Positions 38,254-61,724 of a stretch of 64,000 nucleotides of DNA are shown here, one piece after another. The stretch spans positions 28,437,207-28,501,206 of the forward strand of contig OY365816.1 in assembly GCA_959347315.1 (NCBI GenBank). Direction: 5' to 3'. Position 1 is the stretch's first letter. Each line of letters starts with the position of its first letter. A model generated the notes under the pieces. That model saw only the letters and a program-made list of their open reading frames with translations. It searched no databases and was not told the DNA's origin. Position numbers and translations under genes: made by a program. This DNA is from Bimastos eiseni (Eukaryota > Annelida > Clitellata > Crassiclitellata > Lumbricidae).

Positions 38254-38682
38254 ACAATTATTATCAGAATGAGCATTGCACAAACGCCCTTGTTTTCCAC
38301 GCTCATCTTATTGAGCTTAGTGATCACTCCTTCCGCTCTTCCCTTTCAACGAAAGTCACAGTACTGCACAGAATTATGCCTTCCCTTCAGTCTACACAGA
38401 CTGCCTTCCATTCTGTCTATGCAAACTGCCTTCCATTCTTTCTACGCTCTATCGACTGAACTTCTCCACTACTCCTTCCATTCTCTGCCTCAATCAAAAC
38501 TCATCATTGCTCCGACTCCTCTCCTTTCATGGATATCCACTCATGAGAAGACTGAGCTTTTGAATAGGCCTTCCTCCAACTAAAGGCATGACAGAAAGGC
38601 AGGAGGACGATCGTACGAAAGTGCGAACTCTCCGTCGCAAAGAGTCACAGTTCGAGGTTTCTGTTATTCCCCCAGAGGGGCG

Positions 38683-48286
<9,604 letters not shown>

Positions 48287-49679
48287 TTTGCATATCTTGT
48301 CCGTCTGTCTGACCGGACATGACGTCATTTCTGTCACCAAACGCTAACAAGAACCATCTCGTTCACCAGATCCATTATTACGCTCCGAGAAATCAAGTAG
48401 GTACCTGAATTGGCATTCCAATGCTGAAAAAAGAATAATTCTTTCAATAGTTTAAACTTTAAAGCCAAAGTATTCAATATATTGTTTTAAGTGTGTCACA
48501 TTTTGATGTTTTTCTGTCAATTCTCGATCTAAACGACACACTCCTTAACAGTTACTCTGCCTCCGCTGACCTCCTGGAAACCGGACTATGATCTACCACG
48601 GACTATTCTTTGGACAACCCCTCTGATTTGAATCCTTTGAGGCAGCGCTCGTGAATAAGCTGGTGCCCTGCGCTTGGCTCTAAAGTGGCGCTTTAGAAAT
48701 TTGGAGATTACGATTAGCAATTTTCAGCATTACAATTGAAATGCCATGCTACTTTTAACTATCATGTTAATGAAAATCAGCTAACCTCCATAATAATAAA
48801 TCCTGTTTCCATCTAAGACGCATAAGACCAGTCAATAGATGTCTAAACAAGAAACATCGCCGTACATTAATAAATACCTAAGGCATTTCTAGAATTGATT
48901 ACCGTAACTCAGCCTCATGTCTTCCACGTATCCCTTTGATCTTCTAATCATCATGCTAAAACTTGTCTCATCTCATTTCGTGTGCCGCTTAGCAATTGCG
49001 AGTTTACGATAATAATTACGCTATTATAATAACCCTAGTTGAATATGAATTGTAAACACAGCTTGGAATCTATCGTAGCGCTAAAGTAAATTATTTTAAA
49101 AGCACAACTGAGCGAGATTGGCGCTGCCTCTGGAGCGAGATTACATAGCTACGCAGGACATCGAAGTATCTACGTCTTTCTAAGGTTTGAATATAGCTAG
49201 GCTGTACTTTTTCACTCAGTTTTGTTTTAATCCTTGCAATTCACTTGACTTTTTGATTATAAGAACTTATATAACTTATTCATGATATTTAGTCATGATT
49301 TCTACATGGCGCCTTCTACTGCCTTGAGTAGCGGTTTCCTTGATATGACTTGAGTGGAATTTATCATGTATAATAGTTTGCTATATATTTTATCACGTTC
49401 TAGCTCTGTATGACAATTGATAAACTCTTAAACAGTTAAAATAAATTTCGATTTTACCCACTCTATTAAGACTATCTCCTTTCGTAGTTATGTAATAAAA
49501 TAAATAAAGAGCCAAACAGTCGGCAGAAATAATGGTCAATTTAAACAACAAATTGTGCAGGGTTCGTTAATCAGATATTTTCAACCATAAAGGTTTGCTG
49601 TGGTATATTTGACCCATTAACTGCCCCCTCAATACGAAACGTCTGCTTTCTTCCTCACAGATGACCAGTTGTCGATTTG
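48287..49679. promoter_or_regulatory. Divergent intergenic region receptor / cyclin
   Basis: 1.39 kb between two start codons that face away from each other, so both promoters are expected here. It holds a repeat copy at 48640-48710 (GCTCGTGAATAAGCTGGTGC, then GGCGCTTTAGAAAT) related to 17740-17890. No clear TATA box or known factor site was assigned. Confidence 0.5.
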
Positions 49680-52600
49680 ATGAATTTGCCAAGTAGCAAG
49701 CAGCCGACTGAACAGTACCTGTTGAATCGTTGGATCTCTATGCCGTTCGTTGCCCTTGTCTGTGGTGCAAAGCGCAGGACTTCCAACAGCGAAGACAAGT
49801 CTGAAGTCAAAGTGATTAAAATGGAGGTTACCGGCGCCAATATGGCCAGCCGGGCTCGGGATGTGCGGGATGCGGAGAACGTGGAAGACTGGGGAAGAGA
49901 AGCGGACAAGGAGATGCAGAAGAAGAAACTGACGGTGACTCTGCCAAACGCTCGGTCAAGACTGCCAAGAGCAAGACAGCAGGCGAGTACCTCAACTGCC
50001 GTAATGTAATTGTGATTGAATAAATGAATATATATATATATATATGTTTATATATATATATATGTTTATATATAAAGCATTGTGAAGTGAACATTTCTGG
50101 TATGGTAACCGAAGCTAGACTTGTTTCAGTTCTGTATTTGGTGGTGCTGTTATGATGGTTATGATAAAATAGATTCATTCATTTCAGTTGGTTTTGCTAC
50201 AGTATTATTGTGCCTCCTAAGACTGTTCAATAACCATTGGGAAATGTTTTCAATGCGTGTACAGTTAGTTGTGTAAAGAACATATCCGAGCAGATGGAAC
50301 AAGTGAAGCCCGGTTGTTGTCCAACATGTGGATGCCTCAGCGAGACTCATGGGTCGATTTCCAGAGGAAAATGCATTTTAAATTGTTTTTTAGATTTTTT
50401 TGGATGGGCAAACACCTAGTTCAATGATAATGATGTTTTTATGAGCATGAAATTTTCTCTGTTCATAGGTTTACGAAGATGCTCCGTTGGAGGAGAAGCC
50501 AGCTTTCAAAAGAAAGGAAAGAACATTCCGGCAGAAGGCAAAACCAGAAGCCACGAAGGATGCAAAAGCGAAGGAACCTAAAGCAGAGCGGAAAGTGATG
50601 CGAGGTGGAAAGAGAGCGGAGAAGGTGGAGGAAGATGAATTAAAGGAAGAGAGAATGAAAGAGGATCGAATGAGAAAAGGAGGAGAAGGGATGGAAGAGA
50701 CGGAGGATGCTCGAAGGATGGAAGGAGGAAGGGCGAAAGAAACGATGGATAGAGGAAAGGAGAAAGTAACAAGAGCAAAAATTATACGCAAGCCAAAGAC
50801 CACGTTTGAAGTTAGAGGTTCTCTTCAACTTCTTTGTTTATCATTAATTAATTTATAATTGACTATATATTGTTTTCATAGTTTTCACTGTTGGATTATT
50901 TTTGGTTTGTTGATATTGTTATTGCTTTTACTATTATTATTATTATTAGTTGTAATATTTGTGTTTATTATTTGGTTTGTATTTATCTTGATTATGTGGT
51001 TTTATTTTTATCTTTAGTATTTGTGATATTTATATAGCACCAGTTCAAATGGTCTGGATAAGTTTGTGAATGACGAGTTTTAGTTCAAATTACTATTGTA
51101 TGAATTGTTAATTTATTTAATTGATTAATGAAAATGATTCTTAGTGCCAGATTTGTTTTAGAATGTGTAGAATACTTGCCAAATTGAGATTAATTTAGAA
51201 TTTAAAAGTTATGATTGATTTTCAGAGAAGCCACTGAAAAGAAAGGGACTAGCCGTCGGGAAGACGGAGGCTTTTCCTTCTGCGGTTCCAGTCACTTTGC
51301 TGGCTGCGGCATCTATAAAGGAACCTGACATCGTGCCAGTGGAACCCTACTATCAGGGGGTACCTTGGCAGGCTTCACAAGGTGATGTCAGATCTGTAGA
51401 TATTATTGCTGCAATTATTTTTCACTTGAAGCGACTGGTATCCCTCAGCAATAAAAACTATTATTGTTATTAATATTATTATTATTATTAATTTACTAAG
51501 TACCAGTTGGTGTTTGCTTTTTTCATTAATCTGTGTTTGTTCATGTCTGAGTGCATATTTTTGTTTATTTGTGTTTATTTATGGGTTCTTGAATTTGTTT
51601 GAGCACATATTTTATTTTGTTTTGAGTTTTTATGTGTTTTTTTATACCATTTTGAGCATTTGTTAGAGAGTTTTTTCTTAAATTACAACAATAATTTCCT
51701 ATTTTCAAACTGTCACCAACACAGTATGATTGATTGCAGACATAGTATAACGAAATGATGTCAACAGCTATGCAGTCATTGCATTATGATATAATATTTA
51801 ACCAATGCCACCGAAGGACTAGTCAACATTACGGAGGATACGGGTATTGAATTTGGGTCCTCAGCTCTGCTCCCTAATCATGTTATCCATTACTCTTTTG
51901 CTCTCCCAATCGTATCTTTCCCTTTTGTTGTGTTCATTTCCGTGTTTTTCCATTGTTTGTCCCTGTGACGTCTCTGGCAGTTGTTGGTCAGTCGCATGCA
52001 ACCGATCGAGAAGAAGCAACACATCTTGACAACGGTTGTCTGTCGCTGCACATGCTTTCGCATTCTATGCAACGAGGATCGAAGGACGACCAGCTGTACT
52101 GCCTCCAGTATGCCAACGACATCATGGCATACTTGAAGGTATGCAAACGAGTACCCTATGCAGCTACGATGTTGATGCCTGCATGATCATAAACAAATAA
52201 TAATGTATCTCTTTGTGGTCTATGGTAGGCTAGGTAACAGGGCAAGGTTAGGTATTGTCGAGTAGGTTAAGTAATTTATGTAAAGTAGGTAAGATATTGA
52301 GGTGAGGTAACTCTTGATTACTAAAGACAAATGTGCCAAACGATAATGCACCATTCATTTTATGTTATGTTATTCACCTATTCACCTAGAATAGTTATTC
52401 TGTGAGAGGCGCTATATAAATCTGGAAATGCAAAACCTACCTATGTTTGCTCACTGTACCTGGCTTCCTGTCCTCACATTCCGTCACCTCCATTACATTA
52501 CATGCTATACATAATCTCTTACATTAATTTCCTTGACCTTTCTGAGGTTGAGTCTGTATGCCTATATCTGTTTCTTTATTTGACTGTTTATTGTTACATT

Positions 52601-55600
52601 ACCTCCCTTACATTACCTACTGTACATCATCTTGCCTTCGCCTCTTGTGTTAGTCCAGTCCTCCTGTTACCTTTAGTCCGCATGTCTCTTCGGAATCTTC
52701 TATCGCCATCGAACATTTCTGGGTTAAGGTGCTATAAAAAATTTCGGATGCGTTACATTGCGTTGTGTTGCGACTTCGAATAGAGTCTGGAGGTGAAGTA
52801 CGTGATTCCGGACGACTTCAGTCCTCCCGTTCATCCGCAGACGAACCATTGCATGCGTGCAACGCTCATCGATTGGCTCGTCCAGGTTCAGGTTTGTCAA
52901 TCTGATGTTGTGCCTCAATGTGACACGTGATTGGCCACATGATTGGCTTTGCAATTGCCGCATGATTTAGTTGTGGATTGGCCACATAATTATGCTGTGG
53001 ATTTTGTTGTCGGGATTTGATGTGGATTTTGTTATTGTCACATGATAACAAGGTAACACATGATTGGCTGTTGATTTTTTCACCTGATTTGGCTGAGGAT
53101 TTTGTCACAAGAATTGGATGCGAATTTTGCCACATGATTTGGCTGTGGATTGGCCTCACGATTGGCTGTGGATTAGCCACGTGATTTGTCTGTGGATTGG
53201 CCACTGGATTGATGGTAATTGGCCACATGATTGGCAATAAGAGGTGGGTGGATTTTAAGTGCTTGCGAATGTGTGTTGGGCGATTTTGGAGTAAAAGTAC
53301 TTGTACGTGAACTCGTTTTTGTATGAACTTTTTTAGGAGCATCAGGGCCTTCTGGAGGACAGTCTGCACCTGTCTGTTGCAATGATTGACGTCTACCTGT
53401 CGCGATGTCGCGTCACATTCTCGCAGTTCCAGCTCGTCGGCGTTACATGTCTCTTCATCGCGAGCAAATATGAGGAGCGCTTTCCCCCAACGGTATATGT
53501 GCCACTCAATGCAATCATATGACTGCTGGCTGATTGGACAACGAGTAATTAATATTCATGATAATAAGTAATTCGTACTCATGATGTTAAGTATTTGATA
53601 TTCATGATGATTAGCAATTGATATTAATTAATATTTGTGATGATGGCCATCAATATTCATGATGATAAGTGATTAATATTCACGATGATAATCAATTAAT
53701 ATTCATGATGATGAATAATTAATATTCATGATACTGAGTTATGAATATTCATCAATGTTTTCTAGATTCTAAAAGTGTTGTCATATGCATTGTGTCTATT
53801 AAATTGACCTGTTGTTGACCTTTGGTGTACTACATTGCTCAGGTGAAGAGCCTCATCCAACTGACGGACAATTCGTACACCTACGATGAAGTAATAGCCA
53901 TGGAGAGACGCGTCTTGAAGGGACTCGACTTCCAGCTGTCCATTCCGACGACCCTCGTCTTCCTCCATTGGTATCTGTGGCGCCTCGACTGCAACGATTC
54001 CGACAGAGAACTGGTATGATTTGCCTGTTAGATTCCAACAAGGATCTGGTGTGATTTGTCTTTAAAGTCCGTTAAACCAAAAATCGGGTTAATTAACAAA
54101 AGTATATGTAAATAATTGTTAAAAATTAAAAGCAAAAATTCTTTTCTATTACTCTTATTATTTGTTTTTATTGTTCTACTCTGCTTCTATTTTCATTTCT
54201 TTAGTCAGGCATTTTATTAGTTTACAACAGAGCGCGTTGAGGGCTAATCATTTTTGAATGATGTTGCCAAGTTTTCGAATTGAATTGAATGCTGCCGTCT
54301 TATCCGTGTTTATGACTTGCTTTCACAGATCTCCAAATATGACCCTGCCTTCTTCTTATGTAGTGAGTACTCTTTCAGGCATTCTCTGAGACGATTACGA
54401 CTACCTTTACGTTTATGCTTGCCAAGTTCTTCACTCACAATTTGGTCATCAGACTGTGACTCTTAATATGTGTGCAATAATGAATATGTGCCCAAGCCAA
54501 GAAAGTTAAGTTACTGGCCATTGAAGGCTCTGAATGCCTCTCAGGGTTTGCATACAGTAGCAGTTGATTGTCTTTGAAATTGTTATCATTTGAACACGTA
54601 CTCTGACATTGCTGTTAAGCTGTATGTTTTCATTACAGACCGAAATGTTGTGCACCTATATCCTCAGCCTGACATTGTTAAAGTCGACGTTCTCCAAGCT
54701 CTCTGCATCGCTGAAATCTTCGGCCGTCATTCTCCTTTCCCGCAGTCTTCTCGCTTCGCACACGAATGACTTTCGACCCCAGGCTTCAGCTCGGTCGCAG
54801 ACAAAACCGGTAGTTTCTCTGCATCTGTGGGTTTGGGACGACAACTGCGTACGGGTGACTGGTTACCAATTGCGAGACCTCAAGGTGTGCTCTGTTTTGA
54901 TGGTAAAGGAATTGAAGTCAGCAAGAACAGTGAAATTCCAGGTATTAACAGCCGTGTCCTGGTAATAAGTCATTTGTTAATTAGTGTTGCTAATGCTGTT
55001 TTGGTTGGTCAGTGGCTAATACTGTACTTGTCGTTACATGGTTCATTAAATAGGGAATTCTGTTCTAATCTCGTTGGGAAATGAACTGCAGTTGCAGAAA
55101 ATCAATGCATGACCTTATCATGAAGACAGTTTGCAGCATCGTCTACATTTACTCATTACAGTTGTTTATTTAAAAATTGTTTTTTTCCCAATTGGCATTA
55201 TTTTGCTAATAAGTTTTTTACTAGCTGCACGCTGTGTGCTGTTAATTGTTGTACAGCTGATTGCTGCTAGTTGATGTTTTGTTGATTATTATACTTGTAT
55301 TTTTGGTTGTGGATTAGCAATTGTAATTAGGTGTGTAGGGTATTGTGTCTGAATGAATAATAGACTGAGCCCTCATTCCGGATGCATTTATGATGGAGGA
55401 ACAATTAAGTAATTACTTTTAGTTAACTAGAAACTTACTATACCACCTAAAACCATTAGTATTTTGCCTTTTAGAAGTAACTCAGAGCTAGCAATGCCAA
55501 GTAGAGCACTTCCTATGGATGGGATAAGTGAGTAAAGACTAACTAGTATCCTCACGATCTTATAACAAATCACCTGTTGTGTTACATTTTGTAAACTTTT

Positions 55601-55720
55601 CAGGGACCCCAAGAGAAGTTCAACCAGCCACAGTACCTATCCGTAAGCCGCCATCCGGCGCTGTCTCCCACTGCTTTGAATGAACTAGCCACGCTGCTCG
55701 ACCTTTTATCTGAAGGATGA
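49680..55720 (+). CDS. CCNB3-like: B-type mitotic cyclin, cyclin B3-like
   Basis: B-type cyclins activate CDK1 and drive mitosis. Exons: 49680-49982, 50469-50817, 51226-51381, 51981-52138, 52784-52891, 53337-53492, 53843-54013, 54639-54884, 55604-55720 (stop TGA); 587 residues, all phases consistent. The N-terminal cyclin fold is clear: YANDIMAYLK, MRATLIDWLVQVQ (346-358), LVGVTCLFIASKYEERFPP, YTYDEVIAMERRVLKGLDF. YEERFPP and the EVIAME...LDF...SIP series resemble cyclin B3 more than B1. The C-terminal fold is weaker: TEMLCTYILSLTLL, then an ending (LSVSRHPALSP) aligning with the usual B3 tail; the helix between may be shortened. Exon 2 is very rich in Lys, Arg and Glu. No clear KEN box was seen; the only D-box-like string is RSRL at 92-95. 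The first exon is the least certain: a short upstream ATG frame (49661-49696) overlaps it, and its donor is GC (49983). Confidence 0.88.
52955..53230. repeat. GGATTGGCCACATGATT array
   Basis: Irregular units of GGCTGTGGATTGGCCACATG type in a cyclin intron, starting about 60 bases after the donor at 52891. Confidence 0.83.
53560..53755. repeat. ATTAATATTCATGATGATAA array
   Basis: About nine imperfect 20-22-bp units in a cyclin intron. Similar TATTCATGAT units occur in the FAM13 array at 24450-24660. Confidence 0.83.
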
Positions 55721-58680
55721 TGTTTCGGTTTTCGATGAAAGCTTCTTCATCTGAACTTTCTTCAACTTGAGGAATCATGAAAATGCAGAATTTGAAACTG
55801 CATGAACATCTTGAAAAGTTTTCCAGTGGACTTTTTGTCTAAAAATCGCTCTGTGAATTATGTAACGAATTGTATGATATAGTTTTTCATCAGGATAATT
55901 ATATTGCTTGATTAAATTATTTACTGATGTGTTTGATTGGAAGGTTTTTCAATTCGTTTTGGTAACTCGTTGATAATGCTCAAATTTGTTTTACGTTATT
56001 AGTATTGGTGGTTTTGTGTGCCAATTACTGCTGCTGTGCATATGATGCAGGTGTTGCTAGGTGTAGAAGTTGCTATTTAATTATAAATATGATTTAAATA
56101 TTAAAGTTATTTTTTGCAATGTTATTTAGAATAATGGCTGATTAATTTATTGATTTAATTATATAAATTAATTTATACTTTTCTTTGCAAAGCTATTGTC
56201 TGTACAGATATTTGCTTTGGTTAATTTAAATACAGATGCATTTATGCTTTATTTTATATAAATGCTTCAGAACTTTAATATCGCTTGTGGAACGACTTTT
56301 TGTGCCTCTGTAAATATTTAAAAATTCATAAACTATATTAATTAGATTTAGGAGCTCTAACAATGCCCAAAAATTCATTGATTTATGAAATTGTGGCTCA
56401 AACCAGCATTCTCCTTTTAGATAATATATTAAATTTGAGTCCACTTCTAAATGCTGTGAATATACTTGATTAACTACAAAATTTAGGCAAAGATATTTAC
56501 TTTTTCAAGCAGGTAATAAAATAATTTGTAAAAACTTGTTTCCAGTTTTTAGGAGTATATCCAGCATGTTGATAAGCTTTTCCATAAATTATGGTGGTTC
56601 AAAGAAAACATGGTTTATTTAATATATAAACCTGTCCTTGTGTGCTGCATTGGTTTCCCAGTCACTTTTAGTAGGCCTATGCTTTTGGTGTTGCAGGTTT
56701 ATTTCACAAAGTAGCTTATGCTGTATTAGAAGTGTGCCAGTGCTTTCATGAGTTTAGCAGTTCTGTGTCAATTTACTTTGAAATATAAAACTACGTTTTG
56801 CTGTTGATTTCACGATGATATTAGAGATCTGAGTTTGCATGACATTTGAGCAATGCACCCTTGGAGCTTGCTTTTTATTTCAGCTAAATTTTAAGGCAGT
56901 TTTTCTGTGCTGAAGTTTGGTAATATGGATAGCAAAGAAGAATTATATTAAATTTTTGTTATTGTGCAGGCGTATAAGATTTTTCGTCGTAAGATATTTC
57001 TTCTTATCGTATTTGAATTTCTAAAAGTTTTGCTGTTTTCAGTAACCTAGTTTGCCATTATGCAACTATCACCACCTCTCTTCCATTTAAGCAAGCATCA
57101 GTTACTGCCGTTGGCTTTACGTTGAAGTTGCTATGAAGCTACTAGCAGTCAGTTCATGCTGAAGTCAGTTGCGTGTTTGAACAAGTGTTCTTAGTTGCTA
57201 ATTTCCCAGCTGTTTGTGGTTCTTAACTAAACTATTAAAATTTCTAATTCACCATTCTCAGATTATTCAACATTTTATCACGAGTATTTTCGGTTTTTCA
57301 TCATACAATTGTTTTATTGTCTGTGACAGTTTAGCCTATTCAAAAGAAACTTTGTCTCAGTAATTGACCTTTGGTATTGTGTGAACTAGACTTTGCCTTC
57401 CAATTGTTTTACTAATGCACTAAAGATATTTTTATTATTGCTATTCCTGGTCGACCCAGTATTTACAAATGCAGACGATGGAGCCTTGATGGTAAGTCGT
57501 AACAGCTTGTCAGTGTTCATGACCAGAAGTCGTCGTGATATCACAGGTGATTGTCACAGACAGGTACTTTGTTAAGTCGTCACAGTTTAAGTTGCATTTG
57601 CATTTTGTCTTAAAATTCAACTGCTTTTAATTGATTTAATTAATTCATAATTGATTAAACCGTCTGTTTACAAAATGGTTCTAATTTCTGTTTTCTGCTG
57701 AGGAAATCGATCATTAAAATTTTGAACTTCCTGTGCCACAATGTTCCTGCTGTTTATCGATTATTTAATTTAGACGTGTTACATTTTTGTGAGTCTAGTA
57801 GGCCGATGAGATGTATTAAGGGTGAGACCCAGCAAGGACCGCCAGACCAAAGCGATGATACGGTACGAGATTCTTTGTCATTTTCAGGAACCTGAAGTCG
57901 TCAAGAACCAATAATGCATAAAGGTTTATTTGCCTTTTTCGAGTATTGAAGAGTAGATCTAGGAACAGTGCCCTATCCGCTTGGGGGTGGAGGCGTGGCA
58001 GTGTTGGCCTCCTTGAAGTCCGCTTTGATTATTTTCCATTACAAAGATATAACCAACGCTTTTACAGAGCGCCTAACTTTTCTTGCTGGGTGGGGGATAG
58101 AAATTTTCCGGTGACACAGAAAAGTAATTTAAGCAATTCGTCGCGGTTCAACACCTTATAATTATATGCACAGTACTTCTATGTTTACTTTATTAGGTAC
58201 CTTCAACATCTGAAAACGAGATACGCAGCCTACGCTCGTGTAGGTTTATACGAGCTAGCATGCATGCGCTGTGTTAATTATAAATTGAAACCCGCTGGCT
58301 GTCTTCTAGAAAAATCTCCAATTAAAACGGAAGGTAACATATGCATCGCAGTCTGGCGATGATGGATGGATGGACACAGGCCGTATATTCAGTTGGCGTG
58401 AGCCAGATGATATCGACACATTACGACGTCAGAACATGACATTCTCCTGCGATGTATATATAGGCCACGTTGCAACGTCATTGACCAGGGTGCTACCCCC
58501 GCAAATTTATGCATTCAGCATCATCATCACCACCGCCATCATCAGCGTAGCCACCATCATCAAACTTGATTTCGTCACGATTAAAGTCCATGGTGATGAT
58601 GAATTTGGTTTTGGAATGGTTGAGGCAGAGAAGGTTGGACGACATCCATTGAGAGATTAGAACAACCGCTGCAAGTGGAA

Positions 58681-58835
58681 ATTAGAGCTTGGAGAGAAGT
58701 TTCTGCAGAGTTGAGGTCGTCAGCATACAGCTATAGCTGGTGATCAGCAGAGGAGGGTTCCACTGAGATGGCTTAATGGTGTGGCAGACAGCATGAAGAG
58801 GAGTGGACCTAGGACGTAGACTTGGGGAGTTATTC
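58681..58835 (-). pseudogene. Reverse transcriptase fragment of a non-LTR retrotransposon
   Basis: The minus strand reads TPQVYVLGPLLFMLSATPLS, which fits the (V)PQGSVLGPLLF block of LINE reverse transcriptases. After a stop and a frame shift it reads LYADDLNSAETSL, with the catalytic YADD at 58716-58727. Only this palm-domain scrap is left, with stop codons and a lost GS in the PQGS motif, so it is dead. A plus-strand AGAGCGCTGTATAAAT tail (58841-58857) abuts it in the opposite direction and is from another copy. Confidence 0.75.
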
Positions 58836-59429
58836 TGAGAGAGCGCTGTATAAATAAGAAAATACAATGCAAGCAGTAGAACAGTGCCAGAGACGACAAA
58901 CCAAAAAGAAAATCGACAAACAACAATTAAACCTATGGTGTCGAATTCCTGATCCCTGACCATGGAACCCTCGGAACGCATGTATTCCAATAAAACTCTT
59001 CTTCGGAACTTCCGTTCCGGAACGACAACTAAGTCTTGACTCTTATGAGTCTTATTTAGAATTACTTATTACAGTGTGTTTGCTGTCCACTTTGTAAGCA
59101 GCTTTACCCTAAAGACATGGTGTATAAGGCCTTAAACCGGGTCTGTTAACGGATCACTAGGCCTATAATACTGTGGAGGGCAGGGGATGATGAGAAGGGG
59201 TTGAGAACGGAAGATGGGCGTTGATTAGAATGGAGGGAAGGGCTAATGAGGATGGGAGTAATAAGCGAGGAGTATGGAAATGGGACGAGGTGTTGAAATC
59301 GCAGAGGATAGGCAGGTGAGGAATGAATGAGAGGGAGGTTGAGAAAAATTGTGAGGGTAGCGAAGGGGAGGAGAGAAAATGAGGAGATTAGCATGGGATT
59401 TGAATGAGAATACAATGGATAGTAATAGA

Positions 59430-59690
59430 CCGCCCCCCCAGTTTCAAAACTGGGGAGGGGGGGGCCAAAACCGCCTCAATTTTTGTGCTCAGTGCCTTCC
59501 ATGTTCCCCCAAATCGGTTCTTTTTTATGTTTGTCCAATGGCTTTTTAAGATTACCCTTGTAAAAATAATTTCTGCCCCCATTTTTCAAATTTCTGGGGG
59601 GGGGGGCAAAATTCAAAAAATTTTTGCGCTCCGCCCAATATTTTTCTAATTATGCCCCCCCCCACTTTTCAAAACCTTGTTACACCTCTG
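59430..59690. repeat. Poly-C/poly-G flanked repeat
   Basis: CGCCCCCCCAGTTTCAAAAC, then GGGGAGGGGG; further on TTTCTGGGGGGGGGGGCAAA, TTTGCGCTCCGCCCAATATT and TGCCCCCCCCCACTTTTCAA. Runs of C and G alternate with TTTCAAA, giving possible hairpins. Resembles a decayed transposon pair. Family not assigned. Confidence 0.6.
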
Positions 59691-61724
59691 ATAGAAGATG
59701 AAAGGGAGAGGAAGTTGAAGGGCATTGGCAGAAGTTTTGGCCTACTCTCTCTGAAGTCAGGTAGGCCCCACAGTGTCCATCACATATTGCATTGTATTGT
59801 ACTTAAATCTCTTTATTTATGTAGCGCCTCTCTCAGCGCACACCAATCGCTTCCAGATAAAAGAAGTTTTTCTAGTATTAATCGCTATCTTTATCCATCA
59901 ATGATTATTGTTGGACAGAAAAAGCGAAGTTTTCTTAAAACAAGAAATTGAAACGTCAAAACGGAAGCTTTGCAAAAGTTGGGAGCCGGGGAACCGCTAC
60001 ACATTCCTCCTCAAATGCAATTGTGCATTCACTGGACCATAGGGCCTATCCTCAGAATGTGTGCTATCAACCCGTCCACTCCCAACTATATCATACACGC
60101 GTTGCACTACTTATGTGGTATCCTATCAATACCTCTTTAAATAAAGGTGTCTAAGAGTATAATTACATTAATCAACTGTCAGCTGTGCCTTATTTTTGGC
60201 AATCAATTATTGGACTTAGAGGAAAGTAGTTTTATTTACTCACTAAACAGCAGTGTTTTTATTTGGGAAATAAGCTAAAGTAATAATAGCAATCATAATT
60301 ATTTTTATTGTAAATTCAATAAACACATGTACGATGCCACCTGGCGATTCGTGTGCGCGACACCTCTCAAAAGAGTTTACAATTTTAGATTTAATTAAGA
60401 TTAATTTCACATCAATCATCCCAAAGAAAGGGATGCAATTTCGTTTAGTCAACAAATTAACGTTAAAAATTCATAAATAGGCCTCCACAATAATTCCGAT
60501 TATTATTTTTAATTTCAAACACGTACTACGCCACCTACCGATTGAGGGGCGCGTTCTGTCCAATACATTTGAACTTCAGCATTCTCTGTCGCTTAATGGT
60601 AGTTCACATATTATATAACGCTCAAGGGGTGGATGGGTGGGTTCCGGTTTTGTTAGCGTTATAATGTGTTGGGTGGGGGAGGGGGTAGATTGAAGGCTTT
60701 GCTATATAAAACAAAATTTTCAGCTTATTCTATTTTGCCTGTTTGCCTGCTAATTGGAAATTCCATGTACTACGGACCTTCATTGTTTAATCGAAGTTCA
60801 CAATACGCTGTGAACCAAAACTAGCACCATTAGCTGCCACCTGGTGAATTGATTTGACGTTTTTAGTTATTATTTTATAAATCCACTTTTAACAATTTGC
60901 TGTTTACAATTTTAACAATTTTATGTGCATAGCTCTAAATGCTCTAAAATTCAATTCTGTGTGCTTTGTTTTGATTCTGGTTTAAATTGGAATTAATTCA
61001 CTTGAAATAATTATTTTGCTAGGTATTATCATGATGTTTGATTTCATTTTCTATAGTATGTGTAAATAGTTTATGTTTGCTTAACTACTCAATTGCAGTT
61101 GTAGTACGCACTTTGTATACATTAAACGCTATTAAATATTTAGAGTTGTACCGCAAACTTATCGATAAATACCTGATAGTTCAATATTAAACCAATCCAT
61201 TCTGTGATACTATAATGCTCATTTCTAGTGCAAAACAGGAGGGAAACTAAAATGTTGCTTTTAAATAGAATGTACGTCACTACCATGTATTATCATGCTG
61301 TTTAAGTAGGCCTACATGTAGATAAATGGTGACAATCGTCGACTACCCAATTAGTTACCGTAATTAATACAAGTGAATTTAGTGCCATTAAAAGTCCGAA
61401 TATTAAGATGCAGAGGAGCTCCATACATGCGGTCTATTCATCATTGGCACGAGAGTACACAAGCTTAAGCTGGCTTTTGTTACATAGCTAATTGGGCACA
61501 TGATGATTTTTACTGCAGTTCTTGAATTGGATAAAGGCAATTATCAGTTGAATCACTACTATTAAAGTGCTAACTAACATCGTATTGTTATAAAAGTGTC
61601 AAATTGTGCAATACAATTATGTCTTTTAATGTGCTTATAGACTGGGGTGGGGTAGGGGGTAGGTAGCATATCTGTTATATAATATAGGGGTGGGGGGGGG
61701 TCACAGCTGCTGTTATATAACGTT

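Larger units (their letters stand above)
33014..38682. other. Intergenic region between convergent FAM13 and receptor genes
   Basis: Contains the FAM13 3' UTR (candidate AATAAA at 34597-34602), a SINE-like body fragment at 33690-33785, AT-rich unique sequence from 34.6 to 38.0 kb, and a 40-bp triplicate at 38134-38253. The receptor 3' UTR occupies its right edge. No further gene was recognised. Confidence 0.65.

Noticed and set aside
50237..50419. Possible extra cyclin exon with CCPTCGCL
   Set aside because: The two Cys pairs look like a zinc ribbon by chance; flanking exons already join in phase without it.
58370..58660. 96-codon plus-strand frame
   Set aside because: Contains ATC/CAC trinucleotide runs and no conserved motif.
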